Assembly: GCA_002105175.1 (NCBI GenBank)
Contig: MCGE01000001.1
Coordinates: forward strand, 2,604,001 to 2,668,000
From: Absidia repens
Taxonomy: Eukaryota; Mucoromycota; Mucoromycetes; Mucorales; Cunninghamellaceae
Direction of reading: 5' to 3'
DNA: 64,000 nucleotides
In this document: in pieces, positions 37,343-47,975 of the stretch
Layout of the letters: the number at the start of each line of letters is the position of its first letter
Position numbering within the stretch: position 1 is the first letter of the stretch
Translations under genes and position numbers: made by a program
Notes under the pieces: generated by a model
Told to the model about the DNA's origin: nothing
Databases searched by the model: none
What the model saw: only the letters and a program-made list of their open reading frames with translations

Positions 37343-37757
37343 GCTGATGTATTATTTGACAAAGATGGTAGTGGAAGAAAACGAAGTAAAAGAATGTGTC
37401 AAATAAATTGGGTCTTGAGCCTTATACGCGCGGCAAAGTCACGAATCGGAGTGGGAATTATTTCGCCATGCCTTTACAGGAACCACCTTATTTTAATATA
37501 GCGCACACTGCACGTACTATTGTATGATAATACAGACTTGTAGTTCTTAGTTATATATTATTTTTGGTTTATAATATACGATTTGATATTTTCAAATTAA
37601 AGTGTACGTACAGAACCAACGACAGTATGTGTTGTATGTGTGGAACACTAAAGTGGTACACAATGGCAGGAATGCTCAATCATTTTTAGTACATTCGTTG
37701 TTATTGTTTTTACCAAAACAGTAAGTGATATAATATACATATGTACTTTCATGTACA
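37343..37757. promoter_or_regulatory. Divergent promoter region, CCT2 and 37758 gene
   Basis: The 415 bp between the two start codons must contain both promoters. TATATATT-like elements occur near 37552-37580. No specific factor site can be named. Confidence 0.4.
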
Positions 37758-39520
37758 ATGTTGGTATTTGAAACGAATGGGTTCGTGTCAGTCATCAGAG
37801 AGACAACTGCTGCAAATGGAGGTGTAGGTAAAAACATATCCAAAAATGGCAATGCCGTATCGGTATCGGTTCCATTTTTTTTTTTTTTAAAGCAGGAGTA
37901 TTTTTCCCTCTCTCTCTCTCTTTTTCTTTTTTATTACCTCAAAATATAACCTACAATATATCACTTCACACTGGCGGCCAAAGTGTTTAACAGCAGCGAC
38001 TACGGTAGAGACGTGCCTATTCTTTTCCATATTGTGTGTACCCCAGATGACACTACGACAATTCAAATCAAAAGAGAAACAACGTCAAATGGTCAAGCAC
38101 CTATGGTCTTAGGTAAGAATCAAGGGGGGGGGTTATTGTGAAAGTATAGGTTTGACATGAAGTACTACTAGTGAGATTAATGAATTCATTTGAATACTAT
38201 ACTTTTTGTTCAATAGTGACAGGACCATATACTACCAAAAATGAACCTATTATTGAAGATAAAAGATTAGACCGTGCTAGACCGGTAATGCATCTTGATC
38301 GGCGGACTCATCGCGGCGATCCTCCAGCATGGCTCCCTGCTTTCTGGTCAAAACCCGGCGTCTACCCATTATCACCTGAATCTGTATCAATTATCAAGAT
38401 GGTATCAAGTCTTCCTTTTGATCGTCATACTACAACAACAAATGCTCTTCCTTCTACTGGTGCTACGGGAACGTTTGGTGCGGGATCTCCTTTGGTTTTG
38501 CCGCCAATGGTCACCATGATGCCCCATATACTTCGGCAACAACAATATCAACGTATGCTTCAGTTTCAGTTTCAGCGGCAGCAACAGCAACTTCAGCTAA
38601 ATTCTATCTCACCAGTTACTTCAACGGCTTCTTCATCATACACCCAACGAAAACCTATTACTCCTCATATACCTATCGGCAACACCATTCCGCATTTGCA
38701 ATCAGCTTCTTATTTTTCATCACCATCACCAGTACAGGCTGACTCGCAAAAAAAGAAGAAGAAAAAGCAGCAAACATCACCACCTACACCTTTACCATTA
38801 GTATCAACACCAAGCATTCAAAGAAAAGAAGTGGCACCATTGACTGGGGAACGTCGGGTACGATTTACAGAAGATGAGCCGCAGGTCACCATTTTTGAAC
38901 CGGATGCACCATTTGTGGACGAAGTGGAGGACGTGGAATTCGCTGACGACAACTCAATATACGCAACAGACTATACCGGTAGTGACGATGAATACTATGA
39001 CGGTGATGGTGTTATGATGGGGCATGGTGCATCCCACTATTACGATGAAAATGAATGCCACCTGTACAACGACAGATATGGATATGCAGACGACCTAGTG
39101 GATTATGATATAGATTGCAAGGATGACTATATCCACCAGTACGACAATGTTTATGCCAATGATGGATCAGACGATGGACGCCAACACCGTTATTATTGGA
39201 ACGAAACAAGTAACGAAGATGAATATCAACGGCCATACTCATCCACAAGTTGTGGAAAAGCCCAGGATCCCAATTTTTATTTAGCACCATTACCGCGCCA
39301 TCGCAATAAGCAGCATTACTCGTCATTGTCATCGTCCGCACAAGGTCCTGAACCTCAGCAGCAGCAGCATCATTCTCTTACAGCACGTCGTCCCCCTAGC
39401 TCATCTACAAATCCTCGAATGTGGCAGCCATCACGAGGGCAACGACATGATTCCTCGGTTGCAAGACCATCTTCAACAGGCATGACAAACTCTCAGCAGT
39501 ATAGATCCATGAATGCTTGA
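37758..39520 (+). CDS. Acidic, largely disordered protein with RVxF motif, unknown function
   Basis: Exons 37758-37827, 37984-38112 and 38217-39520 give 500 residues. The N-terminal 100 residues look folded (DYGRDVPILFHIVCTPDDTT, then TIQIKRETTSNGQAPMVLVT) and precede a conserved-looking block (RARPVMHLDRRTHRGDPPAW). After that the protein is low-complexity: Gln-rich (QQQYQRMLQFQFQRQQQQLQ), a KKKKKKQQ run, a highly acidic Asp/Tyr stretch from about residue 290, and a Ser/Gln tail. RRVRFTEDEPQVTIFE contains an RVxF site of the kind that docks protein phosphatase 1, so a PP1 regulator is one hypothesis. I know no family match. Exon 1 was joined through a GTAAAA donor and a CCAAAG acceptor because both phases agree. 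Confidence 0.65.
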
Positions 39521-40102
39521 CGGACAAAATGTATAGCTTAGAATTAGGACTAGTTTATTTACTTCACCGTCATTGATTGCTTTTACTGTTTCGTCTTTTT
39601 TTTTTTTTTTTATCTACCACCCCATCAATATACCTTCATTACATATCAAAAATAAAAAGTCATCATGGCATTTTTTTTGTCACCATTGTCTTGTTTGAAT
39701 TATATATCCTGTACCGCATTCCCTTCCCCCCCCCTATTTTTTTTGTACAGTAGTAAAATTTCACCTGCGTATAAAAAATTCAGTCCCTCCAATAAAAAAA
39801 TATACTTTCACTACTATTATTCTGCTTTCTATATACACCAATTTGTGTTTTCTATATTGATTTTATTAAAATAATGAATGAATAAAATATGATAGGTTTT
39901 TTGATCTAATCTAATTGTCTAATCTAAATCTTATAGCTAAGCTTGATTCCATTCCACAAGCCAGATTTTTTGTGGTATGACACAATCGACACCTTCGATG
40001 CAATATACTAGCACACTCACACACAAAAAAAAAAAAAAAAAAAAAGACAAAACAATACAGTTGAGAATGACAAATATTGAATGATTTATTAAAGAGATAA
40101 TG

Positions 40103-40151
<49 letters not shown>

Positions 40152-40221
40152 TTGTAAATTGTAATAGAATAAGTGATTGAGTAATTAAGGGGTGTAAGTC
40201 AGAGAATAAGCTATGGTAAAA
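39521..40221. other. Convergent 3' flanks, with TA/TG microsatellite
   Basis: Lies between two convergent genes. A (TA)n(TG)n tract is at 40107-40152. No ORF with coding character. Confidence 0.55.
40107..40152 (+). repeat. Compound (TA)n(TG)n microsatellite
   Basis: About 14 TA units followed by about 9 TG units in the 3' flank of the 40222 gene. Confidence 0.85.
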
Positions 40222-41373
40222 TTAAGGCCGCTTCGTAACAATGGTTCTGGGTGGTGGGCGATAAAATGAGGTTCTTGAATACCTGATATTTGTCGGGTGA
40301 TGAATCAACGGGTCTTTGGTGGTGGGCGATGGAGGAAGACCTGGTGTGGGTATCAAGCCTGAAGTAGAAGAAGCAGCCCGCGTAACAGGTGACCTAGGTG
40401 GGGAGTAGGACGATGGCGGTGGAGAAGGAGGGGTATTGTCAAATGAAATCAGGTCCATTTGATTCTTGCCACTGTTGCTAGTTGAGTTTTTTGAGCGTAG
40501 TGTGTTTCTTGCATGGGGAGTTGGGTTGGATTGAGTGCCAGAGGTCAGAGTGGTAGCGAGTAAGTCGAGTAAGCGTGGATCAAAGCTTGGAGCCAAAGCG
40601 TTCACGAGATTTGGCGACGTAGGTATTGTCGAGGATGAGGCGGAGGATGAAGATGAGGAAGAGGATGGTGTTGTATTTTCACAGTGGAGCATTTTCTCGT
40701 CGCGCTTAGTGAGTGTTCCGATAGGTGTCGTATTGCTGGCGAGAGGGGATAGTGGAAGGCAGGGAGCTGTATCCCAGGTTCTGTGCCCCACCAAATCATC
40801 GTTAATAGTATCATCAACGAGTACAGACTTAAAGCGATAGACAATTGCATCAGAGCGAGTTTCTTCGGTGATAAGCTTGCATGGTCCATTGTTGACAAGA
40901 TCGGGCAGTTTACATTTGATGGTGTGAGATGGAGTGACTTTTGTTGATAGCGGTCCCATGATCAAATCGTTCATGTGTGCAGATGCGACTGGAAATAAGG
41001 AATAAAATAAGAGCAGTTGAGCACCTAACCGGACACCGTAAAATAGTAAAAGCAAGTACGTATATTCTTACCGGGCGATGTCTTAACTCTATGGTCACGC
41101 TTTTCTTCCACCAGTTGTTGGACCATTTCCAGCATTTTTGTTCGTTTTTCACTCGCTATATCTTCAGCTAAGTTGTATCAAAGCAGCAAAATGGGAAGTT
41201 AAGTTCAAGTACGTTCTATATAACGATGTAAAAATAAAATTACCAGAGAGATCACCATCCGGGTCATTGTTTTCACCTAATAAGAAAGAAAATGAGTTCG
41301 CATAAAGTCAATCTGGATCAACAACTACAGTGTTTTTAATACCTGTGTCTTTGGGAATAGTAGATTCGTCCAT
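40222..41373 (-). CDS. Unknown protein with short N-terminal helix and Ser/Pro-rich tail
   Basis: Four exons (41373-41343, 41276-41244, 41167-41072, 40988-40222) join in phase to 308 residues. The N-terminus is acidic (MDESTIPKDTGENNDPDGDL) and is followed by a charged helix (KRTKMLEMVQQLVEEKRDH), likely a coiled coil. A middle segment with two Cys (HTIKCKLPDLVNNGPCKLIT) and RSDAIVYRFKSVLVDDTIND looks folded. The last 150 residues are Ser/Thr/Pro-rich with a serine run encoded by TCC/TCT/TCA codons, and end in basic RPPPRTIVTKRP. No signal peptide or membrane helix. I do not recognise the family. Continuity of four small exons supports the model. Confidence 0.6.
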
Positions 41374-42566
41374 GAAAGCCAAAGTTCTTAAAATAATAGT
41401 CGAGATTAAATGAGATGATGATTGTAAGAAATGGGTTGAAGTAAGTAAAAGAACAAAGAAAAAAAAAAAAAAAAAGAGAAAAGAGAGAGAGAGAGACAGA
41501 GAGAAGAGAGAGAGAAAAAAAAAAGAAGGGAAAAAAATGTAGAATAAAGGGGAAAGCGGAAACCTGGTTCATAAAAATATCGAACTCCGCGTAGCTCTCC
41601 TCGCCAGTTTCAGGCTATCAATCTGGAGTTCAATTCAAAGTGCCCTGAAAGATCAAACTAAACATGACATATTTTCTCCTTCCCCTTCCCAATCCTTTAT
41701 TTCATATACAATATTCAATGGGCAAAAAATATGCTCCAGTATTTTACATTTATTTGAAGTGTCACACTACGGTACCTTTTTTCTGATATATATGTCATAA
41801 AATCAGCAAAAGTGCAGTGTCCTGTACGAAGGAAAAAATCATCCACTGACGTGGGTGAAGTAAGATCTCTGTTCGTATGTAACCATTATTTATCTTGTAG
41901 CACTCAATTTCATCATGTTGCTTTATTATAATATTATATTGCTTTTTAATACGAAGCCAATTACATACCAAGAGTTGAAAGTATTTTGGGGAAGATTGAC
42001 AGGCAGATGTGTAAAAAACGATGAATTTGCTCTTTAACTTACCATGTTTGAGTGAAAAGAAGTAGACAATTCCATATATGTGAGACTCCACTTCCCCTCC
42101 TATTTTTATATAGTGTATAGTACTATGTCCGAAGTAACTGATAGCGTGCTTTTGGTAAACCATGGTTGTGATTTGGTGGTGTAATAAAATATGATAATTA
42201 TCTATGTTTTCCTGTGTTTTATAAAACCTTGGTGTATGATACTCACCTAATGGTTATATTGAGATGCAATGCAAAATGCTTATTTTGACAGTTGATGTGC
42301 TCGGGGTGACTGCGTGTGCATGTATGTGTGTTATGAAATATTTTGCCTAATATAGATGTCAAAGTAAATTAAGCAATGACAATTACTTGCATACACTACT
42401 TGATAATGATATTGAAGGAACATTACCGGTATTTGTATATCCTGCCCTGGTTGATCAACCGAGCACAATCTATTTCATTTGGCGTGACTATTTGATGATT
42501 GCGGGGAAATGACAATCAATTTTTTCCCACGGATTGTGTGTGATTTTTTTTTTTTTTTTTTTTTGG
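41374..42566. other. Intergenic, no gene seen
   Basis: Purine-rich leader of the 40222 gene (GA tracts at 41459-41535). The minus ORF at 41795-42163 is AT-driven and lacks domain or splice support. The right end is the promoter of the MCC alpha gene. Confidence 0.5.
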
Positions 42567-42574
42567 TATAAAAT
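42567..42574 (+). promoter_or_regulatory. TATA box of the MCC alpha gene
   Basis: TATAAAAT directly follows a T tract and sits 78 bp before the ATG at 42645. Confidence 0.55.
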
Positions 42575-42644
42575 ACTTCCGCCCATTTTTTCGCTTCTTC
42601 CTTCTTACACTGCAATCCCTCTTTTTAATTCTCCCTTTTCTTGT

Positions 42645-45452
42645 ATGTTTCGTCTATTCAAAAACGTAGCGACTCCTGCTACGCGTGTCCGTACATCTTA
42701 CCAAGTACAATTCACCTGTACCAAGCTATATTATTCTTCTCAACCAGGTTAGCAAAAAGAAAAAAGAAACTCCAACAGAGAAGCTGGCCTTTGATGCTTA
42801 CTCCATTTGTCTTTTATTAGAACGAAATGCCCTCTTTGAAAAAGTATTGATTGCGAACAGGTAATTTAGCTCAGCAAAGTAGTATCCAGCGACTAACTTA
42901 ATTTCCATAATTGTAGAGGTGAAATTGCTTGCCGGGTGATGCGAACTGCCAAAACACTTGGTATCAAGACTGTGGCGGTTTACAGTGAAGCTGATGTGCA
43001 TTCTCAACATGTCAAGATGGTAAGTTTGCCAAATGATAATGGATTAGAGTACACGGAAGCTAACTACCATGGTTGCTCTTTCTTTCTTTATATAGGCCGA
43101 TGAAGCTTACTTGATTGGCCCCGCTCCATCGGCTCAAAGTTATCTGGATATGAATAAGATTCTTGATGTTGCAAGATTGACTGGTTCTCAAGTATGACAT
43201 GAAAAAAATAGAATTGAATGGGTGTATGGGTGGGTTGGTATATGAAGTAATATCTTATTCTTTTTTTCTTTTTTTTTTTTTTTTATGATATCACTGGATA
43301 GGCAATTCATCCTGGTTATGGTTTCTTATCTGAAAATGCTGACTTTGCTGACCGTGTCAAAAGCCAACAAATCGCTTTCATTGGCCCTTCTGGTGACGCT
43401 ATGCGATCCATGGGATCGAAGAGGTAAGATGAAAAGAACAACATCGTGTTATAATTTTGAGACTAACGGGTTCTAATGCATTGTTTATTGTGCTTTCTCT
43501 CTTTTTAGTGAATCCAAGTTTATTATGGAAAAGGCTGGTGTCCCTGTTGTTCCTGGCTACCATGGTGAAAATCAAGATGTTGGATTTTTGAAGGACCAAG
43601 CTCAAAAGATTGGGTACCCGGTATTGATTAAAGCGGTCAAGGGTGGCGGCGGCAAGGGTATGCGTATTGTGCGACATGCTGGTGAATTTGAAGAAATGTT
43701 GGAATCCTCTCGTCGTGAATCTATTAAATCGTTTGGGGATGATAAGGTGTTGGTAGAAAAATATCTGGAAAGACCTCGCCATGTGGAAGTCCAAGTGTTC
43801 GCCGACAAGCACGACAACGTGGTCCATCTTTTCGAACGTGATTGCTCAGTCCAACGTCGACATCAAAAGGTGATTGAAGAAGCCCCTGCGCCTGGTCTCT
43901 CTGAAGAAGTACGTGCTTTATTGGGTGCCAAAGCTGTCGCTGCTGCTCGTGCCGTGGGATATGAAAATGCTGGTACTGTGGAATTCATCATGGACAACAT
44001 TGACAAGCAATTCTACTTTATGGAAATGAACACACGACTCCAAGTGGAACATCCTGTGACGGAAATGGTGACCAATACCGACCTTGTCCACTGGCAATTT
44101 GAAGTCGCTTCTGGAAACCGTTTGTTGCTGAATCAAGATCAACTGAAACTTACGGGCCATGCCTTTGAAGCTCGTGTTTATGCTGAAAATCCATTAAAGT
44201 AAGTCAAGGAGTGTCACTGTGAGCAGGGAATTTGGATATCTCCAATATACTAGATACTGACTACTTCATTCTCGTTATTGAACATTCATAGCAATTTCCT
44301 TCCTGATACCGGCCCATTATACAGTGTGCGTACTCCTGAGACTTCTGAAGATCTGCGTCTGGAAACTGGATTCATTCAAGGCGATGACATCAGCGTACAT
44401 TATGACCCTATGATCTCAAAGCTAATTGTCCGTGGTGAAGACCGCAATGATGCTTTACGTCGATTCCGTAGGGCGTTGGAACAATACCAAGTGGTGGGTT
44501 TGACTACAAATATCGATTTTATCAAGAAGGTGGCTGAACATCCCGAATTCATCAAAGGAGAAGTGGAAACTGGATTTATTCAGGTAATTTATGAAATAAT
44601 ATCGCCCTTGCACATATTATACCAACGATCTAACTTTTTTTTTTTTTTTTTTTTTGATCTAGCAATTTGAAAACGACTTATTAAAGGCACCAGAAGCACC
44701 TAATGCTGAAACTTTGGCACTTGCAGCGACTGCTCTTCGATTACAGGAACAACAACAATTGGCATTCAACAAACACGATCCTTCCAGTCCTTGGCAAAAC
44801 GTGGGTAGCAGTTTACGACTGAACTCCTTAGAAACAACACAGACAACTGTGGAAAGTAACGGGGAATCGTATGATATTTATATGACAACTTCACCCAAAG
44901 CTGATGTCAAACACCCCAATCTGGTGGATGTGGAAATTAAGGAAAGTGGGTCCGACAAGACTATCAAGATATTTGAAGGAGTAGACAGCTATTTGGATCA
45001 AGAAGGGTTACTGGTGTCCTCATTAGATAGCAAACAAGTCAAATCCAACGTTGTATTGCACAATGAAGATGTGGTGGTCTTTGACGAGGTAAAAAAATAT
45101 ATTGTATGATATGAAAAAGAAAATGAACTGACCTGATCATTGAATTTATTTGTTTGTTTAGCATGGTCGCACAGACTTGAAGTTGCCCACACCTTTATAT
45201 GTGACTGGCGGTGCCGAAAGTGCGGGTGGTGCGGGATCTCTCAAGACACCTATGCCTTGTAAAATCTCTCAAGTGATGATCAAGCCGGGACAAAAGGTGG
45301 AAAAGGGAGCCGCTATTATTGTATTGGAAGCCATGAAGATGGAGCATGTGATTCGCTCACCTGTGGATGGTGTGATTGATCAAGTCCTTTATGCTGTTGG
45401 TGACCTGGTGGAAGAAAACAAGTCTTTGGTGATGTTTGCTGATGGCGAATAG
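42645..45452 (+). CDS. MCCC1: Methylcrotonyl-CoA carboxylase, biotin-carrying alpha subunit
   Basis: Mitochondrial enzyme of leucine breakdown. The alpha subunit carboxylates its own biotin and hands CO2 to 3-methylcrotonyl-CoA on the beta subunit. Nine exons: 42645-42747, 42821-42860, 42917-43019, 43096-43191, 43302-43423, 43509-44198, 44292-44583, 44663-45088 and 45162-45452. The first exon encodes a basic, Ser/Thr-rich targeting peptide ([20 protein letters not shown]). Biotin carboxylase domain: [33 protein letters not shown], the ATP-grasp Gly loop [30 protein letters not shown] and [13 protein letters not shown]. The biotin carboxyl carrier domain at the C-terminus has EAMKMEH with the biotinylated Lys. 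The middle region is the MCC-type BT linker, which separates it from pyruvate and acetyl-CoA carboxylases. Confidence 0.95.
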
Positions 45453-45621
45453 AATAGATTATTTTTACATTAGTTTGACTAACGTCAGTTTAGATTTTAT
45501 TATTTTTGATGAAATAAAGAAGCCTGTATAGAATTTACTTTTATTACTGATTATGAAAAAAAAAAATGGGCGAGGAAGTGTAATTTATGCATATTGTATG
45601 TATTGGCAATCATTAAGTATA
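45453..45621. other. 3' flank of the MCC alpha gene
   Basis: AATAAA at about 45514 serves as the probable polyadenylation signal. Confidence 0.5.
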
Positions 45622-45837
45622 TTAGAATGGAAGGTTATTGTCTTTGAATAAATAGGTGCCGAGGAACCGGACGGAAAACTGGAGGGAAAGGAAATGCATT
45701 GTCGAAAATATTTGGGTGTAAAAATTTACATGATACACAGGATTTGAAAAAGGGGGTCTATGATCAGGGGAAATGATGATACTGATCGTAGAGGTGATAC
45801 ACTTTTGGTTAGCATCGTTCGGGTAGTCTTCGATCAT
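45622..45837 (-). pseudogene. Short ORF with paralogous end to the 51107 gene
   Basis: A 71-residue frame (MIEDYPNDANQKCITSTISI ...) ends in FLGTYLFKDNNLPF. That end matches MLGRFMFKDNNLPL inside the membrane protein at 51107-51946, and five of the seven FKDNNLP codons differ synonymously. A TATAAAAG lies about 23 bp upstream of the ATG. It could be a remnant of a second copy of that gene; the remaining part does not align by eye. Confidence 0.3.
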
Positions 45838-46516
45838 GATTTTTTTTTGTGCTCTTTTATACATAAAAGAATGATGGGTAATTGCATGTTTGACAGAAAG
45901 AAAATTCTGTACAGTACTGTACTGTACAGTACTCTGATGTCCTATCACCGCCGTTTAACAGGTTACGTATTTCCTTAAAAGCTTATACATAGTCAAGTCC
46001 TGTCATCTTTTTTTTTTTTTTTTTTTATACATTGTGGCTAACTTGAACGTGTTAGTATTCTTTTGATGCTGATAATAGTATATAGCCAATAAAAAATCCT
46101 CATCGATGATGATCATGCAAATATGTAAAAATAATAATCAAAAAAACCACATATCCAATATGAAACATCTCAGCATGTTGTCTTTTTTAGGTCAAATGAA
46201 TTATTGCTGAGAATGTTTGTTAGAGGATATGTCGCCTAGCCTAAAAGGAAATACAAAGACTGAAAATATTGGGGTTGATGATGAGAACTTTATAATTATA
46301 AACATAATGTACTTTAAAGTTTTGTATCGGCCCGTCAAGTAAAGTATAGACGGATTATTTTAACGTTAAAGAAGCTTGATTTCGTTTCCAGAGTAAAGTG
46401 CCAAATGGACGATGGGGCCGGCAAATCCATTTTTGGAAATACACTCAGGCGGGTCCTCTTTTTATTTTGTTTACATGAAACTGTGTGATCCCCAAAACAA
46501 ATTCAGTTAATTTTGA
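45838..46516. other. Intergenic with GTAC palindromes
   Basis: Overlapping palindromes built from GTAC/TGTACA lie at 45906-45933. A T22 run is at 46008. No gene seen. Confidence 0.5.
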
Positions 46517-46538
46517 TATAAATACAGCATTATAAAAT
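46517..46538 (+). promoter_or_regulatory. Paired TATA elements of the CCHC ORF
   Basis: TATAAATA at 46517-46524 and TATAAAAT at 46531-46538 are 82 and 68 bp upstream of the ATG at 46599. Confidence 0.45.
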
Positions 46539-46598
46539 TGGTGACCTATCAGTGGTGGATTTTATCGATTTTTTTTTTCAAATAAGATAAGATTAAAA

Positions 46599-46730
46599 AT
46601 GCAATTATCATCGAATCATACTTGTTCTGGCTCCGCTCATGGATCTTCACTCTCCTCTGCTTGTTCTTATTGTGGTGCCTACAATCATATCGCCTGGAAC
46701 TGTCCCCAACGTTATCGTCCTCGTCGATAG
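46599..46730 (+). CDS. 43-residue single CCHC zinc-knuckle protein
   Basis: Intronless ORF starting MQLSSNHTCSGSAHG. It contains CSYCGAYNHIAWNC, which is an exact C-x2-C-x4-H-x4-C zinc knuckle, followed by a basic tail PQRYRPRR. Zinc knuckles bind single-stranded RNA or DNA and occur in splicing factors, Gis2/CNBP-type proteins and retrotransposon Gag. Here it stands alone, with no Gag, protease or polymerase frames nearby. Codon choice (TCT/TCC, CGT, TGT, GGT) is like that of the confirmed genes, two TATA elements precede it and AATAAA follows near 46826. It could be a domesticated Gag fragment or an orphan microprotein. The perfect motif makes a chance ORF unlikely, but expression is unproven. 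Confidence 0.5.
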   Translation: MQLSSNHTCSGSAHGSSLSSACSYCGAYNHIAWNCPQRYRPRR

Positions 46731-47975
46731 TATTTTAATTTTATTATTATTTTGATTTGTATCCAAACTATATGACTATGAACTTACTATACATGCTAAT
46801 TTTTTCTTGCACAAGCCCAATGCGATAATAAAAGGGGGGAATATGTCGGGATTTAAAAAAGTTACCAAGTGCAGTAATCCCCATTGTTCGAAAGTTTTGA
46901 ACAATTTACGATTTTTGCTCACCGAATTAGATTTTTAAAACACAAACCTACCACTTCACGCTTAATTTTTTAACCTTCGCAATATAGTGGGGCAGTATTT
47001 GAGTTTTAAATAAAATGAAAAACCATTTTTTCAGCAACCGATCCTTTGCCATGTGCTTGAGAATAGACTTTGTAGTTTCTCGTCTTCGGTACTATGATGT
47101 AATCGGGATTTGAATTGATTTTCGGTGCCTTGAGAAAGTCAGGGTTCGTAAGTTATATATCCTTTCAACCTTTCGATGCGTCCCTTACTTTTAATACTAA
47201 AGACACATTTGACGGATGATGGGGTTCATGATTATCAAATGAACCGAGGGCTCGGTCATGATCAACATTACCACCGCTTTTTCCGACACAGACACAGACA
47301 CATAAACTTTCAATATTGTTTCAAAAAAATACCTTCCCCATCAAATGAAATTGAACTAAAAAAAAAAAAATAGGTATGAAAATAACCGCTCCCCCTCATT
47401 TTTAAATTTGCGCTTCATTGCCCCTTTTGTTGTTGTATTTTTCATAATCCAAGTTTTAATATTGTAAATTCATATTTTCAATAAAGACATTTATTGACAT
47501 GCTTATATAGGCTTTGTATAAGGAAAATCTTTTCGATTTAAGTCTTGGCAAGTTTAAGGAGTGAAAGAAAACGGGCCCGCTTCCCTTTTTCTTCCTTGAC
47601 CCTGAATCATAAAATAGCCAGCTATCCAATCAAATGTCATCAAAATTAATGAACTTGCATTGATACGGTGTGTTTCGAAAAAAAGGGAGACTGAAAAAAA
47701 AAGAGCCAACAGAATTACCAGACTTTTTTCGCCTATCAATTTTCTTCCCCTTGATATTTTTTTTTATCTCTCTATTTTTACACCCCTTTATTCTTTTTTT
47801 TTTTTTTTTTTTTGTCTCTCACTTTTTTTTTTTGAATTCTTTACAGTATACTTTTCCTTTTTTTTATTTCTATTTTACATTCTTATCACATCCCCTGCCT
47901 ACTCTAAGGTGGCTTCTCTCTGAAAAAGTCGATTCTATTCAATCAGTTTATCTAAAAGTCTCACTTTTTTATTTG
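46731..47975. other. Intergenic and pyrimidine-rich leader of the Sel1 gene
   Basis: 46880-46910 holds a small inverted repeat (TTGTTC/GAACAA). The region 47755-47875 is almost all pyrimidine and reads as polyPhe. It is likely 5' UTR or promoter of the next gene. The in-frame extension upstream of ATG 47976 is not believed to be translated. Confidence 0.5.

Noticed and set aside
38047..38112. Short ORF starting at ATG 38047 (MTLRQFKSKEKQRQMVKHLW)
   Set aside because: The alternative frame continues in phase through both neighbouring splice junctions of the 37758 gene, so that frame is preferred.
41795..42163. 122-residue minus-strand ORF
   Set aside because: Rich in Ile/Tyr/Phe/Lys from AT-rich DNA, with no recognisable domain or promoter.
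47670..47975. 102-residue N-terminal extension of the Sel1-repeat protein
   Set aside because: Made of pyrimidine-tract Phe/Ser/Leu runs. The ATG at 47976 starts ordinary sequence.
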